From positions 57,600,638-57,664,637 of the forward strand of contig CM060177.1 in NCBI GenBank assembly GCA_030549775.1: a DNA stretch of 64,000 bases, written 5' to 3'. This DNA comes from Tamarix chinensis (Eukaryota > Streptophyta > Magnoliopsida > Caryophyllales > Tamaricaceae). Made by a program: the position numbers and the translations under genes. How positions within the stretch are numbered: the first letter of the stretch is position 1; every line of letters starts with the position of its first letter. Of this stretch, positions 1 to 11,850 are shown one piece after another. A model generated the notes under the pieces. It was not told where the DNA came from. It ran no database searches and saw nothing but the letters and a program-made list of their open reading frames with translations.

Positions 1-98
1 TAACACCCCCAAAATTCACTACTGAAAAATTTCGTTTTATTAAAAGATAATAGCGAAAGCAGATAAACAAAACGTGAACTTTGGGAGTATTACCGCCA

Positions 99-144
99 CA
101 CTTAGTACCAGACCGGTTCACTCATACCGTTCCAGTACCAAGTG
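99..144 (-). other. Conserved 46-nt hairpin in LTR A
   Basis: CACTTAGTACCAGACCGGTT pairs imperfectly with the downstream AACGGTxxxGGTACTxxGTG-type arm (+ strand ...CCGTTCCAGTACCAAGTG). The same 46-nt unit lies at 20992-21037 and 34567-34612, about 100 nt from the LTR end each time. Confidence 0.7.
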
Positions 145-670
145 CTAAGGCTAAGAAAATGAAGTACAATTCGAAAGACATTCAACATGCATAAATCAGA
201 GTAAATTGCAAGCTTCAACATATTTAAATCAAAGTAGTGCATCAAATCGTTTTCTGGAATAAAATCCACCAAGGGTGGTTACTTTAACAACGTTAACATT
301 TAAAACCGAGAAATTAAATGAGAAAGAGAAAAAGCCATGATACCGAAAAATTCCTTACTCTCCTTCGCGTAACCCACTTGAGTAGCACCTGAAAATACCT
401 GCAAGGGCACTGCCCATTGAATAGGCAGGGGCCCCATAAAGAGAATCCCTTCAGTACTACGGTACTGAGTAATCCTTTAATACCACACTTAAAGATAGGC
501 CCGCATACGACACATAATGCAAGCCACACACATATAAATAATGAGAGATGCATACATAACAATAACAAACATAATACTTTATAAGTCACGATCGATACTT
601 TGGGCCTTAAGCCATTATTCTGTCATTAATCCATCAATATCATATTTTGTATCCATGTGAGTACGAGAAC

Positions 671-1112
671 CCCACTATTATAGCCGGTGGACCAGAAGTC
701 AACACACAGGGCAGAACGCCTCTGACCACTATTATTGGCGGTGGACCGGAAGATAAACACACAGGGCAGAACGCACCTGACCACTATTATTTGCCGGTGG
801 ACCGGTTTGGCCCCGACTCACATGGTGTTCCACTATAAGTGATTAGTATTTTTCCATAATCTTATTCACATACATAACTGATTTTATTGAGCTCGGGACC
901 CCCACTATTATTGCCGGTGGACCGGAATATATATGTAATCATCATCCAGGGCACAACGCTCCTGGCCACTATTATAACCGGTGGACCGGTACTCATAATC
1001 ACACACCAGGGCAACACGCTCCTGGACCACTATTATAACCGGTGGACCAGTACGCAATATCACATACCAGGGCAACACGCTCCTGGACCACTATTATAAC
1101 CGGTGGACCGGT
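671..1112 (-). repeat. Seven CCACCGG...ATAATAGTGG repeats in LTR A
   Basis: Seven units reading CCACTATTATarCCGGTGGACC on the plus strand start near 672, 726, 781, 901, 966, 1027 and 1088. They are separated by CAGGGCA(A/G)(A/C)AC-type spacers. The same unit is arrayed in B, D and E, and in degenerate form in F. Confidence 0.85.
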
Positions 1113-1799
1113 ACACAAAATCATAAATCACTTGGGCCCGGCTCATTAATATTTCACTTTCAATAATAGTATCTTTCCTTTCGTTAATCAGCACATCAAT
1201 CATATTTATTTGCCTCGATTGGGAGATCGATAACCCGGGACACAAAGGTACACCGGTCGTACCGGTGCATATCAGCTACTCAGTACCCTTTAACCATGAA
1301 CCCAAGGACGCAAAGGTACCTGGTCGTACTGGTGCATAAAGCTAACTCAGTACCCTACCGACAAGGACACCTAATCCATAAGTATGCATACCCCCTAACT
1401 AGGTCTGTAGAGCTAGGAAGAGTAAGAGATAGGGCCTGGCTGGGGCACAAAGGCACACCAGCAAATACCAGAATAATCGTGGACTAAACCACGTCCTTAG
1501 GGTAGCGACCCCTAAGGAGTCACCATTCCCGATCTCGAGGTCTTTCACTTTAAGTAATAGTGTCTTAATTAAGGTGGTGACATAAAGCACGATAATCCGA
1601 TACTTATTCACTTTCAATCGTTTTGATATCATTAATCGTTTCTTATTCAGAGGATTATCCAGGATGTCACAGAGAAACCATCAAGGCCACACTAATCATT
1701 AGATACTCTTACTTGGCTAATCAACATTATTTAATCATATTAATGTTCCACAATCTCAAAGACATATTAGGTACAAATTACTCATTTGCCCTTTACTTA

Positions 1800-3020
1800 T
1801 ATCATTGTTAAGTATCCATTCCTTACTTGATAAATTACCACATTACCCTTAAGGTTGCATAATTACCAAATTACCCCTTGTCCACTTTAGATTACCAAAT
1901 TGTCTCCTACACTTTTTAAACCACCGTTCACCCCTTATAATTACTAAAATTGTCATATTTCCCTTTTGGTTGGTTATATTACCAAATCGCCCTTCTCCTT
2001 TGTTATAATTATAAAACTGCCCTTGAGTTGGATAAATTACTAAATTACCCTCCTTCATTATCATGATTACTATTTTGCCCCTTTAGTTGGTTAAACAATC
2101 ATCACTTTACCCTTTTATCGGCTAAATTACCAAATTGCCCTTTTAGTTGAACAAATTACCAAATTGCCCTTCTCCTTTATCATAATTACCATTTTACCCC
2201 TCTTAATTATTTTAATTGCCATTTACCCTTTTTAATTATCACAAATCCCAACTTACTCCTCTTCATAATCACCAATATTAATTTACCCTTTTTCATAATC
2301 AAAATTACTATATTACCCTTCTCCATTATTAAAATTACCATGATGACCTTTAGTTGGTTAATTTACCAAAATTACCCTTCTATAGTATCATACTTATCCA
2401 ATTGCCCTTCTACAATCATAATTTAATTGCTAGATTATCTTTTGTCGTTATCATAATTACCAAGTTACCCCTTACTCCTAAGTTTACCATAATATCCTTT
2501 CTTTTACAAAATTACCATTTTACCCCTTACATCCAATTTTACCATAATATCCTTTTATTTATGAAAATTACCACCATACTCTTTTACTTTACAAATTACT
2601 ATTTTACCCTTTTACATCCAAGATTACCATCTTTATCTTTCCTTACATAATTAACATTTTGCCCTTCTTTTCCAATTTACCATATTACCCCTTTACTTAT
2701 AAATTTCCACTTCGCCATTCACTTATACAATTTACCATATTACCCTTTACTTATGAAATTACGATTTTGCCCCTCTACCTCCAAAATTACCATAATGCCC
2801 TTTTTACTTGAACAATTACCATAATGCCCTCCTTCATCCAAAATTACTATTTTACCCCTACTTCCAAAATTACCATTTTACCCTTCTTTCTCACAACTTA
2901 CAATTTTATCCTTTACTTGTAAATTATCATTTGGCCATTTAATTATAAAATTACCATATTATTCTTTTATCTCAAAATTTACCAAAATACCCTTTTCCAC
3001 TTATAAAATTTCCACTCAAC
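1800..3020. repeat. Degenerate TACC/CCCTT minisatellite field
   Basis: About 1.2 kb of loosely periodic units of the form AAATTACCATTTTACCCTT, spaced roughly 20-45 nt. Spacing and letters vary strongly. Short ORFs here are by-products of the repeat. Isolated units also occur in C (22.9-23.2 kb). Confidence 0.75.
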
Positions 3021-3649
3021 CCCTTTATTCACCATTTTTATGAACTTTCTAACACTACATAAAATAATGGTATTAATACTTCATTTTTATTATCTAAGTC
3101 CACCAACTTGTCATTTTTCAACATAATACTCATTAGCAACTATACACATTTATTTATATACCTCATAAGCATAATTACTAAAATACCCTTAAACAATAAC
3201 ATCATTCATGCATTAACAACATGGTACATCATAAACAAGTATTTAACATTTCTATCCATATTCCAACTCCTTCTTTATTTAACCTACCTACATATGGCAT
3301 AAAAGTTATCATGCTATTTCTTTTTAACAAACAATATAAGAAACCATAAACCTATCATGCTAAGCATACAAAACATGCATAAAATCATACTAAACCCTAA
3401 ATGTGCTAGCATGCGTTTTTCATATATTTAAGGGAGGATTAACGGTTACCTTAATCCCGCAAAATATCAAATCTTACCAAGCATATTTAGCAACTCAACA
3501 CCTAAAAATAATATCCATCATTATTGTTAGAAATAAGAAGTTAAAAAGGATAAAACTTTATAAAACAAATTTATTTAATAATACAACACTTTAATTAAAT
3601 ATGGATATACCTCAAAACTTTTCCAAATTAAATCCAAAATAAGGGGGAG

Positions 3650-3673
3650 CTCACGCTGCATGAGCAGCGTGAG
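3650..3673. other. Perfect 10-bp palindrome in LTR A
   Basis: CTCACGCTGC, a 4-nt loop ATGA, then GCAGCGTGAG. A decayed version is at the matching site in C (about 23716-23739), and a weaker one in H (about 10014). It sits at the edge of the GC-rich block. Confidence 0.75.
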
Positions 3674-3744
3674 TTTCATGCATAATCATGGGGAGAAAAG
3701 GGCTCAAAGAGGGTGAAGGAAGCAAAATCCATTATTTTCGGGTT

Positions 3745-4870
3745 AGGGTATTTAGGCTAGAAAAGAAGGTGGTTGGGGGAGGTTTCAAGGCAAGGGAATG
3801 GTGCAGAAGTGAAGAGGGGGTGTAGGTGGAGGCTAAGGGTGGTTTCACGGCAGCATAGGGTGGCGGAGACGGCGGCGGCAAGGCGGCGAAGTCGGCTGCC
3901 GAGAAGGGTCGAGGGGAAGGGGCTGTGAAGGAAGGAAAAGGAGAGGGAAAATGGAGGGGTTCAAGGGCTGGTTTCGGCCAAATAACGCATGGCGGTTGTA
4001 GAAGGGGGTTGCAGGGAGGAGATTGGTGGTTTGGGAGGCGGCAGAGGCGGCCGGACGGCGGCGAAAATAGTGGTTGAAGGTGGCTCGGTGGTAAGGGGGA
4101 AAAACTGAGGAGAAAAAGGAAGAGGAGGAGAAGGGAGGAAGTGCGGGGCTCGAAGGGGCTGTGTGGTGGTGTAGGATGGTAGTAGGCGGTGGCAGAAGGC
4201 GGCGCAAGGCTGGGCTTGGTGGTTCGAGCGGCGGCGGGCGGCGGTGAGAAGAAAAACGGGGAAAAAATGGAGGGAGAAGGAAGGAGATAAGAGGGAGCTC
4301 GGGGAGGGATATTAGGCTCGAAAAATGTGGGAATGAAGGGCTGGTGAGGGTAAGAAAAATAAGAGGGTGAGGCAGGGGGAGCAGGCGGCCGATCGGTGCT
4401 GCGGTGTGGTGGCAGGGTTGTCGGTTGGCAGGGGAAGACAGGGAAGAAGAAGGAAAGAATTCAGGCGGGAAATGGAGGGTGCAGGGGGTTAGTTTGGCTC
4501 GAAATGGGAAGGAAAAGGACGGGGCAGAGAGAGAGGGAGAGGGAGGAAGGCACGGGAGCTGCAGGGCTGAGGTTGCAGGCATGCTCGACCATGGCAGAGA
4601 AGAGTCGGGCGTGGGAGATGAAGGGAGGAAGAAAAGGATGGCGGGTGGACCGGCGCTGGAAAAGAAAATAGGCAGCCGGCCGGTCCAGGGGAAAAAGGAG
4701 AGGCGGGCTGGAGGAATAGGCTGGACGGTGCGCGAGGGAGATGAGGGGTGAGGCGGGCCGAAGGCCCAGTGCGCGGGGAGAAGGGAGAGCAGGCCGGGCG
4801 GGCGGCCCAAGGGGGAGAAGAAGGAAAAGAGAAGAAAGAAGAAAAGGAGAAAAGGAGAAGGAAAAGAAAA
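3745..4870 (-). other. GC-rich pyrimidine (minus strand) block of LTR A
   Basis: Strand-biased GC-rich DNA whose minus strand is C/T-rich. It gives long open frames rich in Pro, Ser and Leu, including 321 codons at 3845-4810. Corresponding blocks lie at 16.85-17.9, 30.5-31.7 and 42.0-42.95 kb. I find no protein domain. The open frame is explained by base composition, which gives few stop codons. It is most likely LTR leader or promoter DNA rather than a gene. Confidence 0.6.
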
Positions 4871-5210
4871 AGGAAAAATGGGAAAATATGGAAAATAAAT
4901 TAAATTAATTTATAAAATCATAAAATGTAATATTCTTGATAAATTATTTAATTTAATAATTTAATTTATTATAATGTAATATTCTAGTTTAAAAAGGAAT
5001 AAGTTGGTAAAATATTAGTTTGGAAAATTATTTAAATAAAACAATATGATAAATAGAAAAATATTTATTTTAATTTATTAAATACTGTTATCTGAATTTA
5101 AATACTCTAAAATCCATAAAATAATGAAAATAAATAATTTACAAGCTAATTTTATTTCAAATAAAGTTATTTATTAAAATATAGGTTTTTGAAATTTTTG
5201 GGGTATTACA

Positions 5211-6096
5211 CTTATCCACAATCAAAGCGGCAATGCAAATCATCTACCAAGATACAACCATTTTGAAGATAAAGGTATAGAGCTTGACCTTCTTAATTTC
5301 TATGATGAATTAGATGTCAAATTATTTTTTAAAGGGTTGAAAGAAATTGAAGCAATATTGAAGTTTAAGGAGTATGATGAAGAACGTAATTGTAAATTAG
5401 TAACTCTCAAAATTATAAAAGTTTGTTAGGATTTGGTATGATAATCTTAAGAGAACCCGGGAGAGGCAAGACAAAAGTAAAATAAAGTCTTGAGAAAAAT
5501 TAAAGAAAAACCTAATAAAAAAATTTGTGCCTATAGAGTGTGATCAAGATATGTATATCAAATTGAATACTCTGAGGCAATGACTTCTTAGTGTAGATGA
5601 ATAAATTAAGAAATTCGAAAGACTATCACTCTTGTGTGACATGCAATAAATAAAAGAACAAAAGTGTGATAGATACTTAGATAGCCTTAATAACTTGATT
5701 AGAGGCAAAGTTGAAACATTTGCCTATGATTCTCTTGATTATTTGACTAAGTTGGCCTTAAAATGTGAAAGAAAAACTAAGTCCACTAAAGCCTATAATA
5801 AGACTAGTGCTTCAACTTCTACATCCAACAAAACTTATTCTAATACATCTACATCAAAACTTGGGATACATATCTATTTAACTAATGATAAAAAGACTAT
5901 CTCTAATCGAGATGGAAAGGGTAAATATAAAGTAAGTGAAATGTCCAATAATAAATATTTCAACTGTAAAGGATATGGTCATTTTGCTATAGAATGTCCT
6001 AACCCAAGGGAATTAAGTGAAATTCAGAACAAGGAACCATGTATTGATGATGGTGACCTAAAAACCAAATCTAATGATGATGTCTTGAGTATATGA
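5211..6096 (+). pseudogene. gag: CRM-1 gag fragment (capsid C-terminal part and zinc knuckle)
   Basis: Gag normally forms the virus-like particle and packages element RNA. This fragment begins at the LTR A junction in a gag-like region (about 5280-5650, with stops), which aligns by eye with the gag of CRM-2. An uninterrupted stretch at 5695-6096 ends with the nucleic-acid-binding knuckle, read as YFNCKGYGHFAIECP (5956-5999). The first Cys of the usual CX2CX4HX4C motif is Tyr here (TAT for TGT), so the knuckle is broken. A Ser/Thr-rich linker precedes it and an acidic tail follows, as in the family. The N-terminal third is missing from the window. Identification as gag is secure; function is lost. 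Confidence 0.85.
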
Positions 6097-6179
6097 AGAG
6101 GATGGAAATCCTTGTTTTGTACTTAAAAGGGAATTATAAATACAACATAATGATCAATCCACATAAAGGGATAAAACTT

Positions 6180-6470
6180 TTAAAACTAAGTGTAGAATTA
6201 GCGATAAGGTTTTTAGGTTCATAATAGATAGTGGTTCATGCATTAATATTGCTAGTGAAAGAAATGGTAAAATAACTAGGACTAGTGACTAATACACATC
6301 CTAAACCATATTCATTACAATGGCTTAACAAGGACAAAGGAGATAAGGTGACTAAACAAACTCTAATTACTTTTCACATTAGTGATTACCATGGTGAGGT
6401 ATTATGTGATACTTTACCTATGGATGCTTGTGGTATTTTACTAAGAAGACTATGGTAATATGATAGAAAT
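6180..6470 (+). pseudogene. CRM-1 aspartic protease remnant
   Basis: The active-site motif reads FIIDSGSCINIASE, with Asp-Ser-Gly intact at 6227-6235. The family continuation, an LCDxxxMDACGILL-type segment, is still readable near 6400-6450, but only after frame changes and several stops. The protease would process the Gag-Pol polyprotein. It lies between the gag knuckle and the reverse transcriptase, as expected. It cannot be expressed as one frame. Confidence 0.75.
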
Positions 6471-6639
6471 GTAACTCATTATGGTATGTGCCTAATGAAT
6501 ATGTTGTGCTTAAAGATAAAATGAAATGTAAGTTGAAACCATCTGAATGTGATTATATATAGCCACTCGATATTAAAAAGAGCTTATTCTTACATGAACA
6601 CAAAATGATTGATTATACCGAGGATGAAGGTGTTTGTTA

Positions 6640-7435
6640 TGCCTTAGTAGTAAAATCATCTCAGTTTGGAAAGGAAAAGTCTATAAATTCAAGTGTTACT
6701 AGTTTGCTTGATAACTAGAGTGATGTATTTCCAAATGATTTATCTCTTGGACTGCCACCTATTAGAGATATAGAGCATGCTATAAATTTAAATCTTAGAA
6801 TGTCGTTACCTAATTGGCCTACCTATAGATGTAATCTATAGGAAGCTAAGGACATACACAGATAAATTAAAGAACTAGTGAATAAAGGTTATGCGAGAGA
6901 AAGCATAAGTCCTTATTGTGTACCTGCCTTATTATTTTATAAAAAAGATGGTACCTAGCACATGCACATAGATTCTAGAGCTGTAAATAATATAACTATC
7001 AAGTGTTGTTTTCCTATGCCTAAACTTGATGGCATGCTTGATGAACTATTTACTGCATGTGTGTTATTCAAAATAAAATTAAGAAGTAGTTACCATCAAA
7101 TGAGGGTTAGGGAAGGAGATGAATGGAAAACAACCTTTAAAACTAAATATGGTCTCTATGAATGGGTTGTTATACCTTTCTAGATGTGTAATGCACTAAG
7201 TTATTTTATGTAACTAATGAATAAAATTCTTCATCCTTTCCTAGGTGGCTTCATTGTAGTTTATTTAGATAGCATACTTGTATATAGTAAGAATGAAGAT
7301 GATCATCTTATATATTTAAGGAAACTATTTGATAAACTAAGGGAAACAAAACTATATGGAAAATTAGAAAAATGTGAATTTATGCTTCAAAGTATAGTTT
7401 TTCTTGGTTATATTATTAGTGGTGAGGGGTAATAA
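6640..7435 (+). pseudogene. CRM-1 reverse transcriptase remnant
   Basis: Two open pieces (6962-7183 and 7217-7432) cover the core palm and fingers. They include DSRAVNNITIK, SSYHQMRVREGDEWKTTFK and LYEWVV, then VVYLDSILVYSK. The catalytic box normally read Y-x-D-D is YLDS at 7262-7273, so the second metal-binding Asp is lost. A TAG separates the pieces at the place where family members have Phe-Gly-Leu. The upstream region at 6640-6960 holds the family linker and the ARESISPYCVPALL segment, with further stops. It would have copied element RNA into DNA; it is inactive here. Confidence 0.88.
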
Positions 7436-7439
7436 ATTT

Positions 7440-8050
7440 GATCTTGTAAAGATACAAGCTATTTAAGAGTGGTATATTCCTAAGGATATACATCAAGTAA
7501 GAAGTTTTCATGGGTTAACTAGTCTCTATAGGAGATTTATTAAAGATTTTTCTGCTATAGCTGCACCTATCTCTCAACTCGTGTAAAAAGGAGAATTCAT
7601 TTCAGGAAATCAGGCCACTAAATTCTTTGATACTCATAAGAATATATTGTGCAATGCTCATATATTATCTATTCCTAATTTTGAGTAACTCTTTGAGGTA
7701 ACCTGTGATGCTAGTGGGGTATGTATAGGAGGAGTTATTTCACAAGAAAAGAGGCCTACAACATACTTTAGTGAAAAACTAAATGTTGCTAGATTGAAAT
7801 ATTCTATATATGACAAGGAATTCTTTGCCATCATATGAAGTTTAGAGACATGGAGTTATTATTTGAGGCTTAAACCCTTTGTATGACATTTAGATCATGA
7901 AAGTTTAAAATATTTACGTGATCAAAAGAAAATAAGTTCTAGATATTCAAAGTGAGTAAAATTATTAAAATCCTTTGCATTCTCTGCCAAACATTTGGAT
8001 AGAAAAGAAAATATAGTAGCCGATGCTCTTTCCATAAGATCTACATTGCT
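7440..8050 (+). pseudogene. CRM-1 connection and RNase H remnant
   Basis: After the polymerase come VRSFHGLTSLYRRFIKDFSA-like residues. The RNase H core follows, starting EVTCDASGVCIGGVISQ (about 7694) and continuing YFSEKLN, YDKEFFAII and KYLRDQKKISSRYSK. It ends in NIVADALS at about 8030. The stop in FAII*SLETW is TGA where relatives have Arg, and the one in SK*VKLL is TGA where relatives have Trp. The domain degrades RNA in RNA:DNA hybrids during replication. It is recognisable along its whole length but not translatable. Confidence 0.85.
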
Positions 8051-9423
8051 TGTCATGTTGTATGTTAAATTATTAGGTTTTGAAATGTTAAAAGAAATGT
8101 ATCTTAATGATGAAGATTTTCACGAAGAATATTGGGCATGTAAAGAGAATGGAAACCATGGTAATTATACAATATAGGATGGATTCGTATTTAATTTTAA
8201 TAGACTTTATGTACCGAGGTTAAGTATATGAGATTTACTTATAAAAAAGGTACATGAAGGGGCTATTGTAGGTCATTTCGGTACTTAGAAAAAATTAGAG
8301 ATATTGCAATAAAATTTCTATTAGCAACTCATGATAAAGGGTGTAAAAATTTTAGTAAATCAATGTGTTACTTGTAAAAAGAGTAAAAGTTTCTTTCACA
8401 AAGGTTTATATACACCATTACCTATTCCTAGTCAACTATGAGAAGGATTTAGTGTGGAATTTATCTTAGAATTTCCTAGAACACAAAGAGGTAAATATTA
8501 TATTATGGTCGTGGTAGATAGGTTCTATAAAATAGCTTATTTTATTCCATCTAATAAAACTAATGATGCTACACATGTTGCTGATTTGTATTTCAAAGAA
8601 ATTGTGAGACTACATGACATACCTTAAAGTATTATTTCGGACAGGGATGTCAAGTCTATTAGTTTCTTTTGGAAAATATTGTGGCACATGTTAGGCACCA
8701 AGTTATTTATTACTTCATATCATCCACAAAATGATGGACAAATTGAAGTTACAAATTGTACTCTTAACACCTTCTTAAGAGGATTGGTATGTAAAGTTAT
8801 AGAGATTGGGATATTAATTAGCCCACATAGAGATTTCTTATAATCAAAGTAGTTCAAGTCCATTTAAGATTGTGTATAGAGTGAATCCTTACATACCAAT
8901 TGTTATGGTACCCTTGAAAAAAGATGAACTTAAAAGCTATGAGGCCAAGGAATGAGTACATTTCTTCCAAAAGTTTCATCAATAAATCAAGGGGAATATA
9001 GAACGAGCCAATGCAAGTTACTAAAAACAAGCTAGCAAGCATCGCACTCAACAAGTATTTTCTCCTGGTGATTTAGTGTCATTACATTTGCTAAAAGAAA
9101 GATTTCCTATTCTAAGAAAACATAAGCTAATGTTAAGAACAAAAGGACCATTTAAAATTTATAGAAAATTTGGAGAAAATGCTTACAATCTTGAACTTCT
9201 TGAATCTTATGGCGGTGTTTCAAGGATATTTAATGTTAGTAATTTATTTCCTTACTTTAGTGATATCAATTTGAGGACAAATTCTACTTAATTTGGAAAG
9301 AATAATGAAGGAGCATCTATAGATCTTGAATATGATAATGATTTAGCATACCTGACTATGGAACATATTACATTATATATCTTTGATAATAATAATATAA
9401 CTAACCTTAATGAGTTTTTTTAA
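8051..9423 (+). pseudogene. CRM-1 integrase remnant reading into the 3' LTR
   Basis: The zinc-binding His residues (HEGAIVGHFG, about 8251) and the CVTC pair (about 8362) are followed by the catalytic core: [29 protein letters not shown], then [10 protein letters not shown]. The first catalytic Asp of relatives is Glu here; the second Asp and the Glu are kept. The C-terminal part (9076-9291) has the GPFKIYRKFGENAYNLELLE segment and ends in LRTNST-TAA. Beyond that TAA the same frame stays open for 43 codons to 9423, crossing the LTR start at 9303, so the stop is probably a mutation. Integrase would insert element DNA. Several stops make it a pseudogene. Confidence 0.88.
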
Positions 9424-9900
9424 GTCATTCTTATAGGTATGTAGCATATTTATAGAAAGAATATCAAGCAATATAAGAGGTCACATTTTAAGTCAACATC
9501 ATTATTTTGATTAGTATTCTTATCAGTTGTCTTCATGTACTAGTTAACTTACTTATTTGCAATAGTCTTTGTTGATTCATGTATTACATAGGGTAATACT
9601 AGTTTAATGTGCTAATTAGTGATGGAATACTCCCATATAAGGCATGGTGTTGACAACCTTATAACACATAGTTGAGTATATTGAAATCTAATACAAATAA
9701 ATCACTTGGTTAATTCTCTCTTTATCATTGAATAATCCTATCTAAGAATACTCGAAGTAATCTTAGATAGTATGCCATTCAAAGGTTAAATTCTTATTGA
9801 ATTCTTTATCAACTATTACTTGAATATCTTCATTCCTTCTTCTCCAAAAGAAGCTACAATCAGGCGAATCTTCAATACCTTTAGAAGATTTGTGTCAACA
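9303..9900 (+). mobile_element. CRM-1 3' LTR, right end unresolved
   Basis: It starts TAATGAAGGAGCATC just after the purine tract GGAAAGAA and aligns with the CRM-2 (TGATGCAGAAGTATC) and CRM-3 (TGATGTAGTATC) LTR starts; the TG has become TA. The AAGTnATTCTTnnAGGTAT segment and the ATTCCTTCTTC segment are both shared with CRM-2. No CACATCA end is seen, so the LTR is probably truncated near 9900. Confidence 0.65.
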
Positions 9901-9949
9901 TAAATAAATAAAATTTAAAACGAATTACGGAAAGATGATTAGAGAACTT

Positions 9950-11307
9950 AAAGGCAAAGGCTACAGATGCATGGCACAAACATGCACCACACACGCAGGG
10001 AAGGCTAACTAACTCTCATGTTTGACTCATGTAAGGGGTGGCTGGTTGCTGGAAGGCTCAAACAAGGCGGATGGTTTCATGGGATCAACACTCAAGAAGG
10101 ATGGAGGAAGATAAGTTGCTGAGTTGCACGTTGGTGCTTACACGAAGGCTACACAAACGAGGGGGTTTGGGTCGGGCTGCTAACATGCTTGCCCGTTGGT
10201 GTTGTATGTGACATAATCGAGCACCAGGAGTTTGTGCGTAAAGAGGTCTCAATGATGGTGGTGTGGTCCAATCATTCAAAGGTGATGGTTGCTTGATGAT
10301 AGGCGGTGCACGCTGCTCGCTGTTGCTCGAGCAAGGAACCTCGACGGGGCTCTGAGTCAAGGTGCGGCGAGACCAAGACAGTGTGATGGTGGCCCGAAGG
10401 CTGTGGCTCGACTGTGTTGTTGCAGTGAATTGCTTCTTGCTGGAAGTAAGATGGGTTGGCACGAGTTGTGAAGCACATGCAGTACCAATGATGGCAGGGC
10501 AATGGCGGTGGCTCAAACATGCTGGTGACTGGTGAGACACAAAATAGTGGACGACGGGGAAGTTGTGTTAGATGAAGAAGCTCGGTGGTTGGGCGCTTTT
10601 AGTGTGCGACAGTGCACGAAGTAGGAAAAAGAAAACAACCAGGCATCAGGGCTAGGGCAGTGGAACGAATGAAGAAGGGGGTCGAGGGAAACAAATAACA
10701 GAGGGGAGAAAGGAAGAAGGGTCAAGGATGGCCAGAAAATAAGGAGAAAAAAGGACGAAGGAAGGGCAAGGATGAGAGAGTTGTCCAATGCAAACAAGGA
10801 TCAGAAGGGGGCTGGATGATCAAATATGGCCAGGCCAGGGCTGCTCAAGAAGAAAAGAAAAGAAAACTTGAGTGAGAGTCAGTCGAGCAGATGGGACGAG
10901 GTAGGGCTGCGCGAGAAGAAAGGAAACCAGTCGAGCATGGCAGAGAAAAAGAAGCAAGGCAGGGTCGAGTTGATGGAACAAAAACATGCAGAGGGAATCG
11001 AAGGTGTGTTTGGTCGGGGAAGTCGGGGCTGACAGGTGATGCACGGATGGGTCTCGTTTGGTAAGAGGTAGCACAGAGAACTAGGGAAGCATGGTGCATG
11101 AACAAATCAAAAGGAAGTCACATGGGGTGAGGGTTGTTTGGTTAGGTTTAGGAAAAAAGGAAAAAATTATAATAGCCAAAGAAAAGATTTCAAGGCCAAA
11201 ATTAATTAATAACTTAATAAATAATAATAATTAAATTTAGAAGGTCATAATAATTAAATTATAACTTAGGGCATCTAAATTAGGGTTAATACAAATGGGG
11301 TATTGTA
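9950..11307 (-). mobile_element. H: truncated family I LTR
   Basis: On the minus strand it starts at a decayed TACAATACCCC end (11307). An AT-rich segment is followed by a GC-rich block at 10.0-11.1 kb and a weak version of the CTCACGCTGC palindrome near 10014, as in A and C. The remaining 2-3 kb of the LTR is absent and no target duplication is visible. ORFs in the GC-rich block have no domain. The assignment rests on landmark order and is tentative. Confidence 0.5.
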
Positions 11308-11850
11308 AGTATAGCATAATTGTGAATAAGGATTTTGTGATTGCATTTTGGTCTTTTTATATGGAAAATATCTTATATTGTGCTTGGTGTTTTGCATTAT
11401 GTAACATGTTTAATTTAATTACCTATGATATATTTCTAAGTGTTTTATGTAACGACAATTGTTTTAATGAATTAAGCAAGACTCTTTATTTTATATAATA
11501 ATGATAAATAGTATCCCATGTGTTAAGGCAAATATAATATAAGTGAAAGCGTTATAATGATTACTAAGTCAAATGGTGCATTGTTATGTGCTAAGTATTA
11601 CTATTTTGATCCACACTTTCTAAACACCAACACATCTTTATATGACATTACAAATAAACAAATGTTAATAGTTAAGTAATCACACATTCCTCTTAATGGA
11701 CTATACCCTTCAAAGTCATTTAAATGCTATCTCTCACCACAATATAGAGCTCAAAATCCTATATATTTAGATAACCAACATACACAACATAATAGCAATC
11801 TATTAACTTTAAGAAGAAAAATTAAACAACTATACAACACAAATATATTA
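11308..11850. other. AT-rich unassigned stretch
   Basis: About 540 bp between H and the Helitron end. One 67-codon Cys-rich open frame (11295-11498) overlaps its start; it has no recognisable domain and I do not call a gene. Confidence 0.5.

Larger units (their letters stand above)
1..5210 (-). mobile_element. Family I giant unpaired LTR, copy A
   Basis: The copy reads on the minus strand from TGTAATACCCCAAAAATT (5210) to a TAACACCCCCAAAATT end whose first two bases (TG) lie just off the window. TG...CA termini, with about 17 bp of terminal inverted similarity, mark a retroviral-type LTR. The base pairs after 5210 are CTTAT, the expected target duplication, and the flanking DNA is the gag of a CRM element, so A is an insertion. 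It is the longest family member (at least 5.2 kb). The extra length is a degenerate TACC/CCCTT repeat field at 1.8-3.0 kb. Landmarks shared with B, D and E are the hairpin at 99-144, the CCACCGG repeats at 671-1112 and a GC-rich block at 3.75-4.87 kb. It shares a 1.2-1.6 kb module with C but not with B or D, so A and C form a subfamily. No partner LTR or internal domain is seen. Confidence 0.85.
5211..9900 (+). mobile_element. CRM-1: CRM-like Ty3/Gypsy element, 5'-interrupted
   Basis: The order gag, protease, reverse transcriptase, RNase H, integrase is all on the plus strand and is broken by many stops. The left end is cut by LTR A within gag; the rest of gag and the 5' LTR lie outside the window. 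The integrase frame passes a purine-rich tract (TTTGGAAAGAA) and runs into a sequence aligned with the CRM-2 and CRM-3 LTR starts. That arrangement is known for plant CRM elements. Many stops fall where the family has Trp, Arg or Gln codons, as expected for deamination of methylated DNA. The right limit is approximate. Confidence 0.85.

Noticed and set aside
3845..4810. 321-codon minus-strand open frame
   Set aside because: Low-complexity Pro/Ser/Leu translation of a C/T-rich LTR block; overlapping frames on the other strand are also long; no domain.
9648..9900. TGTTGACA...TGTCAACA as a 253-bp LTR of CRM-1
   Set aside because: The inverted octamer is neat but there is no purine tract before it and no matching duplication. 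Alignment with CRM-2 and CRM-3 puts the LTR start at 9303.
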